A stretch of DNA of 64,000 nucleotides from Proteromonas lacertae (taxonomy: Eukaryota > Sar > Bigyra > Opalinata > Proteromonadidae): assembly GCA_002245135.1 (NCBI GenBank), contig NGBS01000314.1:62001-126000 (forward strand), written 5' to 3'. The notes beneath the pieces are model-generated. The model was not told the origin of the DNA. It was given only the letters and a program-made list of their open reading frames with translations, and made no database searches. Shown here piece by piece: positions 9,914 through 20,909 of the stretch (position 1 is the stretch's first letter; each line of letters begins with the position of its first letter). The position numbers and the translations under genes are program-made.

Positions 9914-10055
9914 TGTTGTGCGCCGTTGAGCCGCTCTCATCATATAATTACTTTTAAAACAAACTAATATCATTTTTATCTTAGTTATAAAGTGTTATTA
10001 ACAAATATATAGTTAGTTTGTCATATGACCTACATCTGTAATATACTTTTTTATG

Positions 10056-10764
10056 GAGGAGATTTTTTTAGAACGGCTGTTCAAATTTTTAACACCCTAT
10101 TTCTAGTGGTGTTACAGCCTTTATATTAAATTTCTTCTAGATATAGATAAGTAATTAAGAGTTTCTGAAACTATCTGTGAATTTCGTTTACTTATGATTA
10201 ATTCATTTTGACATTAGTTTTAAAATTGAGGTCCAAACAAAAGTGCATAATATCTGCATTTAGGACCTCCAATTATTTTCGTAATAATATGTTTATTTAA
10301 TGAAAAAATAAACAAAACATTTTCACAAAGCAAACCTCAAGTTTGAATGATTTTAAATTTTTTATTTTTTAAGCTCCTTATTCAATAGCTGAATAAGAAA
10401 TATTATTATGTGGTTTTATGATTAATATACAAAGACACAGTGGTGCTAGAATTAAAATATAGTGAATATGTTAAATGTTATTTATTAGTTACTAGTCATT
10501 ATGGATAATTTAATTAAAATATGAAAGAGATAATTGTTTTTGGTTGTCACAATTAAATTTAATATGTAGATGAAGTAATAAACTAACAATGTTGATGATA
10601 AACATCGAGAATTGTAGCAGAATTAGGAAAGATGTTTGAGAAGAAGATTTATTGGAATTTAAATGGTGAATCTGACACACCCACTGGCTTTTAGTTATTT
10701 AGCAAAGGAAAGAAAAATAGCAGAAACAACAGCTCTAGTAATATACTTAATATCTGGATCTAAT
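10056..10764 (+). repeat. MULE left terminal inverted repeat (709 bp)
   Basis: It matches the inverse of 13453-14161 nearly perfectly; I noticed one substitution near the inner end (AGCAGAAACA against AGCAGTAACA). Matching ends at GGATCTAAT. A diverged solo relative occurs at about 56090-56440. Confidence 0.92.
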
Positions 10765-11016
10765 TATTAAGATCTTTTAGACAGATTTTAGATATGCTAT
10801 TTATACACATATTTATTTTTCTTATTGTGTGGAATACTACATAGTGTTGATTGGTTATCCTTAATATTTCTTTTTTAATAATAAAATAATGGGGTATTTG
10901 GGGGAAATTTTGGTTGATTAAGAATTGCATTTCTACTAGTTTTATTGTTTGTTTTTGAAATAAAGTTGTAATTTTTTATTTACGTATATCTAATTATATA
11001 GACTAATTGTACCAGT

Positions 11017-12962
11017 ATGAATAAAATTGAAATTGTAAATGAATGTGTAGTGATTCCTGTTAGTAAGGACAGTCACTCAATAGTCGATGGCAGATGTAAA
11101 GAGCTGGCAAAGGTGTGCAAAATATACTCACCTTTTGAGACGTTTGCAGATATACACGAAGATATATTTAAATCCAAGTTCAAAACGAAAGGTGATGTTT
11201 ATTTTATCGTTCATCTTTATGGGTATCAAGTAGGTTTTAAACCAGTTGTGCATTATTCAAGTCATGCAAAGAAGGAATTAACATTTTCCTGTGATTATGA
11301 AGGAGGATGTAATTTTTGTGTTAAGGTTGATTATACTAAGGAAATAATAGTTGAATTTAAATCTCACAATCATAAGTTGAATAGAATTATAGATAAAAGA
11401 ACAATTTATAAATTGACTAATGATATTGAAAATGAAGTAATTTCAATGGCTCAGAACACAAAATCATTATTGCCAAATATTATTAAAACAGTTAAGGATA
11501 TATATAAAATAACTAATAATGTAGAAAAGCAGATAAAAACAAAAGTTATTAATTTCAAAAAAGAATTAAGAAATGAAGAAGAAGGGATGCGAAGATTTTT
11601 CTTTAATGTTGAACAAAAATATACTGTATACAAAAATAAAGATACAGTTTTAGTTATTATGGACCAAGAAAGGTTGCAAAAATATTCTACTTTGGTTTGT
11701 GATGGAACTTTCAATGTATTTTTGAATAATATGCAACTGTATCTATTGTATATGCAAATAGCACCACACAAGTTATTGTTAGTTGCTTTCGCAATAACTA
11801 GAAAAAAAGACAAATCCACATATCTTTTTATATATCAAAAACTTAATACAAATGGCAATATAGTAAGTGTTATACATGACAAAGAGCTTGCCGTTTTATA
11901 TGCCCTTCGTGAATTAAATATCCAGTTTGTTATAGATACCTTCCACTTTCTAATATATATTCGAGATAAAGCATTAAAAAGTATTTTATATAATTATATA
12001 ACCAATCCACTGCAAAGAGAAATTATTGTAGAAAATACAAGTGATAAATATAAGTCGTATTTTACAAAAGATGGTGTTTCTGAAATGGGTATATATGGAT
12101 GCCATAGCACTAGCGCGGTTGAAGCATTAAATCATTATATTAAAAGTTCACTTAAACATCGTAGATCCAGATATGATGCAGTATTGACAGTATTGGAAGA
12201 CATCTACAAAAAACAATATAAAATAATTAATGAAATCATTACTGTTAATAACGATAAATTAGTGAGTATATTTTGAAGAATGAGAATGATAAATATATTG
12301 TAAGTTGTAATAATGATGTAATTAGCTGTAATTGTGAATATAGAATGGTAACAGGAATACCATGTTCGCATATGCTTTATATTAAAGTAAAATTTGATAT
12401 AAAAGTGGATACTTATAAATTAATATGCAACGAGTGTTTTAAAAGTTACTTTTTTAGTAGTATACCAATTACAGATTGTTATTTCAGTAAAATTCATTAT
12501 CCAACAGAAGTAGTAGAAAGTATAGAAAAAAATTTAAATGAAAAAGAGGTATATAATAACATTATTAATTATGAAAACATAAACATTGATGAAGAAGAAT
12601 TTGTCAAATTAAAAGCTTCTATTCATAAATCATATTTTTCATCTATGTTACAAAGTATTGAAGATGATACAATAACAGAAATATACCAATCACTAATAAA
12701 TTATATATATGATAAAATAGCAGAAAATGAATTTAAAAAATTCATAGCAAAAGATTATAGCAATATTGAAAAAGAAGCATCAGAGATAATAATAACAGCA
12801 ATATATTTATTCATAAGTAATTCTGAGGAAGGATATAAAATAATTCAAGATGATGCTACTTTAAACTATATAAATAATATCTCTACAAAAAGAACAATTT
12901 ATATGTCAAAGAGGATTGAATGTTCATACGAAAAAAAGAATAAAAGAAAGAAAATAAACTAA
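11017..12962 (+). CDS. MULE transposase, one frame break before the SWIM finger
   Basis: The protein would cut and rejoin the element ends. The first frame (419 residues) has an N-terminal Cys/His cluster (CDYEGGCNFC ... HNH), like a FLYWCH/WRKY-type DNA-binding finger, then the MULE catalytic domain: VCDGTF with D229, IHDKELAVL with D288, and SAVEALNHYIK with E369. The second frame (12273-12962) starts with the SWIM finger, CNCEYRM...GIPCSHML. The frames are joined by a -1 shift at ATATTTTGA (12268-12276). A single-base indel, ribosomal slippage, or a 17-nt GTGAG...AAG intron (12259-12275) could each restore one protein of about 645 residues. Confidence 0.9.
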
Positions 12963-13452
12963 ATTTTAATTATTATATTATATAATTATATTTGTTATAT
13001 TATACGATTTTAGTTTATTTTATCAATTCAAATACTATCAATTATACTATCAATATTTTATCATTTATTCATTCTTTTATCATGTATTTACATTCTTCAT
13101 ATAAACTGTAATAATATATATTAATATTTTCTTTTGTTTTATTGATATTATAATCTTCATTAAATAACAATTTCTTATTATCTATATTGATAATACACTT
13201 CTCTAATCACATTCTAATTCATTAAATTCTTATGGTGTTGTGAAGAATAAATCATATAATCTCATATTCTCTTCTTTTCTAATAATAATTTATTATTAAA
13301 TGAAATTAATATCACAGTAACAAATTATCATAGTATTTAAAATATCAATTTCAATCCTTTTGAGGTAATTTTTAACAAATATAGCTTAAAAACACTTATT
13401 AACACTTTTTTATTAATAAACTATAGAATATTTTCATAATAATCTAATGGCT

Positions 13453-14161
13453 ATTAGATCCAGATATTAAGTATATTACTAGAGCTGTTGTTACTGCTAT
13501 TTTTCTTTCCTTTGCTAAATAACTAAAAGCCAGTGGGTGTGTCAGATTCACCATTTAAATTCCAATAAATCTTCTTCTCAAACATCTTTCCTAATTCTGC
13601 TACAATTCTCGATGTTTATCATCAACATTGTTAGTTTATTACTTCATCTACATATTAAATTTAATTGTGACAACCAAAAACAATTATCTCTTTCATATTT
13701 TAATTAAATTATCCATAATGACTAGTAACTAATAAATAACATTTAACATATTCACTATATTTTAATTCTAGCACCACTGTGTCTTTGTATATTAATCATA
13801 AAACCACATAATAATATTTCTTATTCAGCTATTGAATAAGGAGCTTAAAAAATAAAAAATTTAAAATCATTCAAACTTGAGGTTTGCTTTGTGAAAATGT
13901 TTTGTTTATTTTTTCATTAAATAAACATATTATTACGAAAATAATTGGAGGTCCTAAATGCAGATATTATGCACTTTTGTTTGGACCTCAATTTTAAAAC
14001 TAATGTCAAAATGAATTAATCATAAGTAAACGAAATTCACAGATAGTTTCAGAAACTCTTAATTACTTATCTATATCTAGAAGAAATTTAATATAAAGGC
14101 TGTAACACCACTAGAAATAGGGTGTTAAAAATTTGAACAGCCGTTCTAAAAAAATCTCCTC
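13453..14161 (-). repeat. MULE right terminal inverted repeat (709 bp)
   Basis: This is the inverse of 10056-10764. Between the transposase stop (12962) and this repeat lies about 490 bp of AT-rich sequence in which I see no gene. Confidence 0.92.
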
Positions 14162-14402
14162 TTTTTTATGAACTTCATTATTCTCAATATTAAACTTATT
14201 TTTTTATTTTTTCTATTTTATTGTTTCAGTCACTACTATAGTCTAAAATACATTATTTGATATGAATAGAATTCACTGTTTGTAATGTTAAGGCAGAGAA
14301 AAAAGAAATAAGAAGTTCAAGCCTACTTTTTAATTTTGTTTTTTAGAATGTAGTGACTGAAACAATAAAATAGAAAAAATAAAAAAATTAGTTTAATATT
14401 GA

Positions 14403-15670
14403 TGTTGTGCGCCGTTTGTCATAGTTGGCCGTTTGTCTACCAGACACTTTTAAAACAAACTAAATACATATTCTTACTTGTCTTGATGAAAAATTGTTAC
14501 TTTTATACTTACTTTGTTATATGACCTACCTCTGCAGTATACATTTTTGTTAATATAAATAGTTTGAATATTTGCGCCGTTTGTTTTCTAGAAATTTTTG
14601 AAGCAAACTGAATTCATATTTAGCTAATGTAGACTAAAATATATTAACTGAAATGATTAGAACAACTTAATGTTGATCATAAGACATTTAAAATGAAAAA
14701 AGAAAATATAGAATCAAGCCTCACTCAAGCCTATTTTTACATTTCTTTTTTTATATAGAAAGATTTAATAATTATTATATTCTAATCATTTTAACTAATG
14801 TATTTTAGTCTATATTAGCTAAATATGCATTCAGTTTGATTCAAAAATTTCTAGAAAACAAACGGCGCAAATATTCATACTATTTATATTAACAAAAATG
14901 TATACTGCAGAGATAGGTCATATAACAAAGTAAGTATAAAAGTAACAATTTTTCATCAAGACAAGTAAGAATATACATTTAGTTTGTTTTCAAAGTGTCT
15001 GGTAGACAAACGGCCAACTATGACAAACGGCGCACATGTTGCGCGCGATAAAGAAATTTGCACGATAAAGGAAGTAATTGTTTATATTTAGATCTAATAT
15101 AATATTATTGTTAATGCCATTATGCTGTGCATGAGTATATAATCATTTTGTCTTATAACAGTCATATACAATAGTTATGTTCTATTATTCATAAATATTT
15201 ACTACATATCCATCTTACTTATTTCTATAATTTAACATTATTTTTATTTCATGTATCACTGGAAGAAATTGAAATAAATAGTTCTTTGATGAAAAGATTA
15301 AACAAAATCGATGTTACGATGGTTTGAAATAAAAAATAAAATATTGGCTTGAAGAAGGCTTGAGCATATTTTCTTTTTTCTTTAATATTTTTTTAAAGGG
15401 TACTATATATATATCAATATGTTAATAAGACATATATATTAATATATTCTAGCGATTTAAATAATAAAATAATTACAAAAATTAATAATAGATGATATAA
15501 ATCTTATTGAAAACTTAATGACAATTTCAACATATGTAATTTATTAGACAAAATAATGTTATATTTATTTTCACTCGGCCTTCTTAATATGTATTAACAT
15601 TTTCAATTTAATGGAAACTTATTACTTCCTTTATCGCGCAAATTTCTTTATCGCGCGCGACAGCACAACA
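14403..15670. mobile_element. Family-A palindromic element with nested C element
   Basis: It starts TGTTGTGCGCCGTTTGTCAT and ends with the inverse (...GGCGCACA, then ACA after the nested C element). A 5-bp duplication ATTGA flanks it (14398-14402 and 15671-15675). Without the nested C element and its duplication it is about 637 bp, made of two long inverted arms meeting near 14790, with AAGCCTCACTCAAGCC toward the centre. It has no coding capacity, so it depends on a transposase elsewhere. Superfamily unassigned. Confidence 0.88.
15037..15662. mobile_element. Family-C element (626 bp) inserted in the A element
   Basis: Its ends are TGTTGCGCGCGATAAAGAAA and the inverse TTTCTTTATCGCGCGCGACA, an inverted repeat of about 45 bp. 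The 5-bp duplication GCACA (15032-15036, 15663-15667) was made from the terminal GCACAACA of the host A element. The interior is AT-rich and noncoding. A right-end fragment of the same family lies at 19848-19933. Confidence 0.88.
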
Positions 15671-15853
15671 ATTGAGAATAATTAAGTTCATAAAAAAGTA
15701 TATTACAGATGTAGGTCATATGACAAACTAACTATATATTTGTTAATAACTCTTTATAACTAAGATAAAAATGATTTTAGTTTGTTTTAAAAGTAATTAT
15801 ATGATGAGAGCGGCTCAACGGCTAACAACAACACCTTCTTTACTATAGATTTT

Positions 15854-16054
15854 TTATAGTAAATCCAATTGATCCTGCGTTAATTTCTGATATATCCTTT
15901 TTTTAGGAGTTATAACTACAGTTTCTGGAATAACATTTATAGAAGGAGCAATAGTGCTACTTGTCATTACTTCTAATTGATGATGAGTTAAATACTCAGA
16001 TGGTTCAGGCATTCTGCAGTATTCATCATTAAGATTAACATAGTTAAGTGTCAT
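15854..16054 (-). CDS. Hypothetical small protein
   Basis: From the ATG at 16054 the ORF gives 66 residues with normal-looking composition, including MPEPSEYLTHHQLEVM and ending KRIYQKLTQDQLDLL. It starts just outside the nested repeat array, and I recognise no family. It could be the last exon of a longer gene or a relic. Confidence that it is expressed is low. Confidence 0.3.
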   Translation of the reverse strand: MTLNYVNLNDEYCRMPEPSEYLTHHQLEVMTSSTIAPSINVIPETVVITPKKRIYQKLTQDQLDLL

Positions 16055-16063
16055 ATTATTCAA

Positions 16064-16721
16064 ATCTATGTCATTTATAATGTAATATTTTTATACTTTG
16101 TTTTGAGTGAGATTAACTTACAAGTAATGATGAACAAATAATTCAAAAAAAGAGAGCTTGAAAAAAGCTCAAGTATTTCGCAATAAATCTCATGTTTTTA
16201 GAAAATGTCGGTTTCACACTTAAGTATTTTGAAAATAACTCGAAGGCTTTCTTAAGTTTTTCTGAAATTATCTTAAGTAAAAGTAAAATCACTGTACGAC
16301 ATTATACATAGATTTAGGTTATACTACAAATATTAAACTATAAATAAATGCTATAATGAATGGTGAGTTTTATTGTACTAAAAACAAATATAACCAAAAA
16401 AACTTATGAAAAAATTATTCAAAACTGTCATTGAAAAGGTCAAATTATTTGCTTTTGTTAGTGACTTTACGGTATTCGATTTTCGGTCTGCTAATCTTTT
16501 TGTGATACAATGTGATATATTATGATTGAATTAGTTTATATAAAGGAGATATAAAGAAAAAATAGATTAATTGAATATCTAACATCTGTTGTTATTATTG
16601 CAACAATTGTTGGATAGGAATAAACATAAATTTATCAGCCATAAAACATCTGTAATATACTTAAACATAATTCGACATTTTTTACCGTTTCATAAGGTTT
16701 GAAGTGTCGAATTATTAGGTT
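16064..16721. other. AT-rich spacer upstream of the DUF268 gene
   Basis: I see no gene here. The stretch holds short GAGCTTGAAAAAAGCTC and AAGTATTT repeats near 16150-16260 and a TCGACA...TGTCGAA inverted pair near 16672 and 16704, just before the DUF268 ATG. Confidence 0.5.
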
Positions 16722-17681
16722 ATGACTGTATTTGATTTTCATTCACAAAATATGATATTTAGTAATATATATTTTAATACATTCAGTAGTATTGTTCTAT
16801 TTATCATAATAATATTTTTAATGTTAAAATTATGTATTATAAATAATGAATATTTAAAAAATAAAAAGAAATTATCAAAATATTTTGAGTATAAACATCG
16901 AAAAATGAATTGCAAACTAATATATATAAGAATGGTGAATAGAAAGCCAGCAGTAGAATGGCCTCCACCAAGATTTCCACCGCCACATTTATATAATGAG
17001 TTTATTCAGTATGGAGAAATGCCAATAAAAACTATATATTATAAAACAGACAAACGTTCTGGTTCTAGCCATTTTGTTAGTAAATGGACTAAACAAATGA
17101 TAGAAGAAATGAAAATAGATTTTACATATAATAAAATAATAAGTAGTTATGGAATACATTCTCAGAAATTAATTGATGAAGCAATAACAAAATATTCTGT
17201 TACTAACAAAGATGTTGCTGTAATAGGATCATTATCTCCTTGGATTGAAGCAATAATTTCCTTAAAACAGCCTAAATCAATAACAACAATTGAATATGGC
17301 AAAATAAATTCTACCATTCAATATATAAAGACATTTATTCCAAATGAATTTGCAAAAGAAGCTTTGAAAAAGAATGTGAAATTTGATTATGTAATATCAT
17401 ATTCATCTTTAGAACATTCTGGTCTTGGAAGATATGGAGATGAATTAGATCCTAATGGAGATATACATGCAGCTGAAGAAGTATGGTGTATGCTTAAAAA
17501 TGGAGGTTATTTTTTGATAGGTTTGCCTTTTTCTAATACATCATTTATTAGATGGAATGCAGATAGAGTTTATGGGCCTGAGCGTATGAAAATTTTTGCT
17601 GCAAATTTTGAACAAGTTGAATTTTTTGGTAAACCTTGGAAGAATCAAAATATCTTACTATTGAGAAAAATCAAAATGTGA
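16722..17681 (+). CDS. DUF268 family protein
   Basis: This 319-residue intronless protein has a membrane anchor at about residues 20-42, then a DUF268 domain, which resembles a Rossmann methyltransferase fold. Diagnostic stretches are VAVIGSLSPWIEAI (about 165-178), SSLEHSGLGRYGDELDPNGD (about 228-247), GGYFLIGLPFSN and RVYGPERM. The family is best known from nematodes and bacteria and lacks an established activity. It is convergent with the FkbM gene, with 25 bp between their stops. Context suggests glycan modification, which is inference. Confidence 0.88.
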   Translation: MTVFDFHSQNMIFSNIYFNTFSSIVLFIIIIFLMLKLCIINNEYLKNKKKLSKYFEYKHRKMNCKLIYIRMVNRKPAVEWPPPRFPPPHLYNEFIQYGEMPIKTIYYKTDKRSGSSHFVSKWTKQMIEEMKIDFTYNKIISSYGIHSQKLIDEAITKYSVTNKDVAVIGSLSPWIEAIISLKQPKSITTIEYGKINSTIQYIKTFIPNEFAKEALKKNVKFDYVISYSSLEHSGLGRYGDELDPNGDIHAAEEVWCMLKNGGYFLIGLPFSNTSFIRWNADRVYGPERMKIFAANFEQVEFFGKPWKNQNILLLRKIKM

Positions 17682-17706
17682 TAGTAAATATTTATTTATT
17701 TGCTAA

Positions 17707-18594
17707 TTATATTGTCTTGCTAAAGCTATTTATATATTTGTTGTTATAATTTTGTACAAAATTACTTTCATTTTCAAACTTGTCACTAAAACAAATAATA
17801 TGTGATAACCTAAGTCCATCTATTTCAAATAAACATCCAAGTGTTATTCTTACAATTTTATACTTTCCTACCAAATAACAATTATAATCTAATCTTTCTA
17901 AATAGATTACTATGAAAGATGATTTTGTTTTGCATAAAAAATGATATTCTAAATAAATAATCTTTATTATTCCTTTTGATAAAAGATTTTTGCTTGTAAA
18001 TATAACTTCATCTTCATATCCTTCTACATCAATTTTTAGAAAGAATATATCTCCTATTTTTGTATATTTTTCATAGTAACTATCAAGATTCATGAATGTT
18101 ATGTTAGTAGTATATAAATTTCTAATCTTACTCATCATACTTCCTGCTTTATCATACTTCCAAATAATTTTATCTCTATTATATCCAATTGCTGTGTTTA
18201 TAATCATTATATTTTTCGAAGAATTAAATTTGCATATACTAATCTCACAATTCAAAGGTAACGGTTCAGCTAAATATATTCTATTTTTAGGATAATACTT
18301 ATGAAAGATTTCAGTAACTTCTCCGATATTTGATCCTATATCAAATATACAATCATTTTTTGATAATGTATTGTAAATGTGTTTAAAATTTGTAAATAAT
18401 TGTTTTCTAATATCATCATCATTAAATATATGTCTATTCCGTGTATCGAAGTATTTTTTATTATTTATAAAATAAGAATCACATTGTGTAGTTTTATATT
18501 TTGATTCATGTTTATGCTCACATGTTAAGAGAAATAGCAATATAAATAAAGCAAATAGTATAACTAATTTAATATCTTTACTTACACACAACAT
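17707..18594 (-). CDS. FkbM family methyltransferase
   Basis: SAM-dependent O-methyltransferases of this family modify sugars and natural products. From the ATG at 18594 the protein has a membrane anchor (LVILFALFILLFLL), then motif I in CIFDIGSNIGEVTEIF, IYLAEPLPLN, and FFLKIDVEGYEDEVI, the hallmark FkbM block. The frame runs further upstream to 18729, but that part is translated from the end of a family-A transposon, so the start at 18594 is preferred; an upstream ATG would give a chimeric leader. Intronless. Confidence 0.85.
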   Translation of the reverse strand: MLCVSKDIKLVILFALFILLFLLTCEHKHESKYKTTQCDSYFINNKKYFDTRNRHIFNDDDIRKQLFTNFKHIYNTLSKNDCIFDIGSNIGEVTEIFHKYYPKNRIYLAEPLPLNCEISICKFNSSKNIMIINTAIGYNRDKIIWKYDKAGSMMSKIRNLYTTNITFMNLDSYYEKYTKIGDIFFLKIDVEGYEDEVIFTSKNLLSKGIIKIIYLEYHFLCKTKSSFIVIYLERLDYNCYLVGKYKIVRITLGCLFEIDGLRLSHIICFSDKFENESNFVQNYNNKYINSFSKTI

Positions 18595-18684
18595 GTAGAT
18601 TATTTTAATTATACACTTAATTTTAAGAATGTTACATTGGCTGTATATTTCTAACACTATTTCTGCTTTATATTTAAAAACATC

Positions 18685-19310
18685 TGTTGTGCGGCGTTTG
18701 TAATAGTTGGCCGTTTGTCTACCAGACACTTTTAAAACAAATTAAATGTATATTCTTACTTATCTTAATGAAAAATTGTTACTTTTATGCTTGACCTTAC
18801 CTCAGCAGTATACTTTTTTATTAATATAAATAGTTTGAATATTTGCCTCCGTTTGTTTTCTAGAAATTTTTGAATCAAATTAAATGCATATTTAGCTAAT
18901 ATAGACTAAGATACATTAGCTGAAATGATTAGAATATAATAATTATTAATCTTTCTATATAAAAAAAGAAATGTAAAAATAGGCTTGAGTGAGTATTGAT
19001 TCTACATTTTCTATTTTCATTTTAAATGTCTTATGATCAACATTAAGTTGTTCTAAACATTTCAGCTAATGTATTTTAGTCTATATTAGCTAAACATGCA
19101 TTTAGTTTGCTTCAAAAATTTCTAGAAAACAAACGGCGCAAATATTCATACTATTTATATTAACAAAAAAGTATATTGCAGTGGTAGGTCATATAACAAA
19201 GTAAGTATAAAAGTAACGATTTTTCATCAGGACAAGTAGGAATATACATTTAGTTTGTTTTCAAAGTGTCTGGTAGACAAACGGCCAACTATGACAAACG
19301 GCGCACAACA
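18685..19310. mobile_element. Family-A palindromic element, second full copy
   Basis: The ends are TGTTGTGCGGCGTTTGTAAT at 18685 and the inverted ...ACGGCGCACAACA at 19310; the centre is GGCTTGAGTGAG near 18985. The left arm is more diverged than the right. The left flank is ACATC but the right flank is GCTTA, so no 5-bp duplication survives, unlike the copies at 14403 and 20432. Confidence 0.85.
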
Positions 19311-19414
19311 GCTTATATGATAACGTAACATTATATCCCTTCATAACTCATTATGAGTAATAACATTATGTAATTAGTTTTTTTCTAAAGTTTCTAATCG
19401 CTCAACGGGGAGTT

Positions 19415-19835
19415 GTACTCAACGGGGAACAACAAACTAATTTTTGTGATTTTCTATTATAATGTATCAGTCACTAATACAGTCTAAAATACATTATCTG
19501 ATATGAATAGAATACATTATTTTTAATGTTAAGGTAATAAAAAAGGAAATAAAAGATCAGACTTGAGTGAGGCTTAAACTTATTTTTTCTTTTTTTTTAT
19601 GTAACCGCCTTAACATTACAAATAGTGAATTCTATTCCATATCAAATAATGTATTTTAGACTGTAGTAGTCACTAATATATTAAAATAGAAAAAATAATT
19701 AAATTAGTTTAATATTGATAATAATGAAGCTCATAAAAAAGTATATTACAGATGTAGGTCATATGACAAACTAACAATATATTTGTTAATAACTCTTTAT
19801 AACTAAGATAAAAATGATATTAGTTTGTTTTAACA
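19415..19835. repeat. Family-B element, partial copy
   Basis: It contains the B interior (CAGTCACTA...GTCTAAAATACATTAT, its inverse near 19650) and right arm, including ...GAAGCTCATAAAAAAGTATA near 19735. It shows the pre-insertion state of the site where the MULE entered the copy at 9914. The right end is cut off by the C fragment. Confidence 0.8.
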
Positions 19836-19847
19836 TAAGTATTAACT

Positions 19848-19933
19848 CGGCCTTCCAAATAAGTATTAACATATTCACTTTAATGGGAACTTATTACTTC
19901 CTTTAATGCGCAAATTTCTTTATCGCGCGCGAC
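19848..19933 (-). repeat. Family-C element, right-end fragment
   Basis: CTCGGCCTTC...ACTTATTACTTCCTTTAATG and TTTATCGCGCGCGACA match the right end of the C element at 15575-15662. The rest is missing. Confidence 0.85.
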
Positions 19934-20265
19934 AGGTTTACCTATAGGTCAAAACCTATATTTTTAGCTTTACCTTTACCTTCATTATACTAATTATTAG
20001 TTGACCTCCTATTGAACATGAGTTAACAAGCATATTATCTAACCATAAATACAAAATTAATGTTTTATACATCATCTTTCAAATATCAAATTTGACCTTC
20101 GGTCGATGCACTTTTTATATTACAATAATTTTGATGTATTTCTCAATGATGACTCACAATAACATATTATTAACATAATATTAAATTAATTATAGAATAA
20201 AAAAAATAAAAGAAAAAAACATCAAGCTTGATGGTTTGACTAAGTAAATCTTTATTTTTTAAGAT
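19934..20265. repeat. hAT-like element remnant
   Basis: TACCTATAGGTCAAAACCTA, TTAGTTGACCTCCTATTGAACATG (written here in part) and GACCTTCGGTCGATGCA parallel sub-terminal sequence of the hAT derivative at 20910-21970. The last 70 bp, about 20198-20269, recur inverted at 54031-54105. No intact ends. Confidence 0.6.
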
Positions 20266-20329
20266 TTAGGTAATGGTCCAAATTTAGAGTTTTTGAGCTA
20301 AAGCTCTAAATTTGGACCATTGCCTTAGA
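20266..20329. repeat. 64-bp near-perfect palindrome
   Basis: TTAGGTAATGGTCCAAATTT pairs with AAATTTGGACCATTGCCTTA around a short GTTTTTGAGCTAAAGC centre. It could be a tiny miniature transposon or joined element ends. Confidence 0.7.
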
Positions 20330-20909
20330 ATATAAAAATAATTATTGTAATGAATATAATACTCAAAACAAGAAAAGAACAACTCCTGCCCTTTTTATTT
20401 TTATTTTTTCTCTCTTTAACAAAATGACATCTATTGTGCGCCGTTTGTCATAGTTGGCCGTTTGTCTACCAGACACTTTTAAAACAAACTAAATGTATAT
20501 TCCTACTTGTCTTGATGAAAAATTGTTACTTTTATACTTACTTTGTTATATGACCTACCACTGCAGTATACTTTTTTGTTAATATAAATAGTTTGAATAT
20601 TTGCTCCGTTTGTTTTCTAGAAATATTTGAATCAAACTAAATGGATGTTTAGCAAATATAGACTAAGATACATTAGCTGAAATGATTAGAATATAATAAT
20701 TATTAAATCTTTCTATATAAAAAAGAAATGTAAAAAATAGGCTTGAATAAGGCTTGAATCTATATTTTCTATTTTCATTTTAAATGTCTTATGATCAACA
20801 TTAAGTTGTTCTAATCATTTCAGATAATGTATTTTAGTCTATATTAGCTAAATATGCATTTAGTTTGCTTCAAAAATTTCTAGAATACAAACGGCGCAAA
20901 TATTCAAAC

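Larger units (their letters stand above)
10056..14161 (+). mobile_element. Mutator-like (MULE) transposon, 4.1 kb
   Basis: The element is bounded by GAGGAGATTTTTTTAGAACG at 10056 and its exact inverse at 14161. It is flanked by a perfect 9-bp direct repeat TTTTTTATG at 10047-10055 and 14162-14170, the usual Mutator duplication length. Copies of the host repeat without the insertion at about 15687, 19735 and 58275 carry this site once, confirming the boundaries. It encodes a MULE transposase at 11017-12962. Nearly identical arms imply recent movement. Confidence 0.93.
9914..15830. mobile_element. Family-B palindromic element, host of three nested insertions
   Basis: The ends are TGTTGTGCGCCGTTGAGCCG at 9914 and the inverted CGGCTCAACGGCTAACAACA at 15811-15830. 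Sub-terminal sequence (GTTAGTTTGTCATATGACCT at about 10013 and its inverse near 15720) pairs as well. The interior is interrupted by the Mutator-like element (10056-14161) and by an A element (14403-15670) that itself contains a C element. A less interrupted partial copy at 19415-19835 shows the original interior. I could not find an unambiguous target duplication for this outermost element. Confidence 0.75.

Noticed and set aside
9734-9973. Two overlapping ORFs on opposite strands
   Set aside because: Low-complexity Asn/Tyr/Ile composition and partial overlap with transposon B; no homology pattern.
18595-18729. Upstream start of the FkbM protein (MSGRQTANYY...)
   Set aside because: These codons are translated from the end of a family-A transposon and add no conserved sequence; an ATG before the membrane anchor is better.
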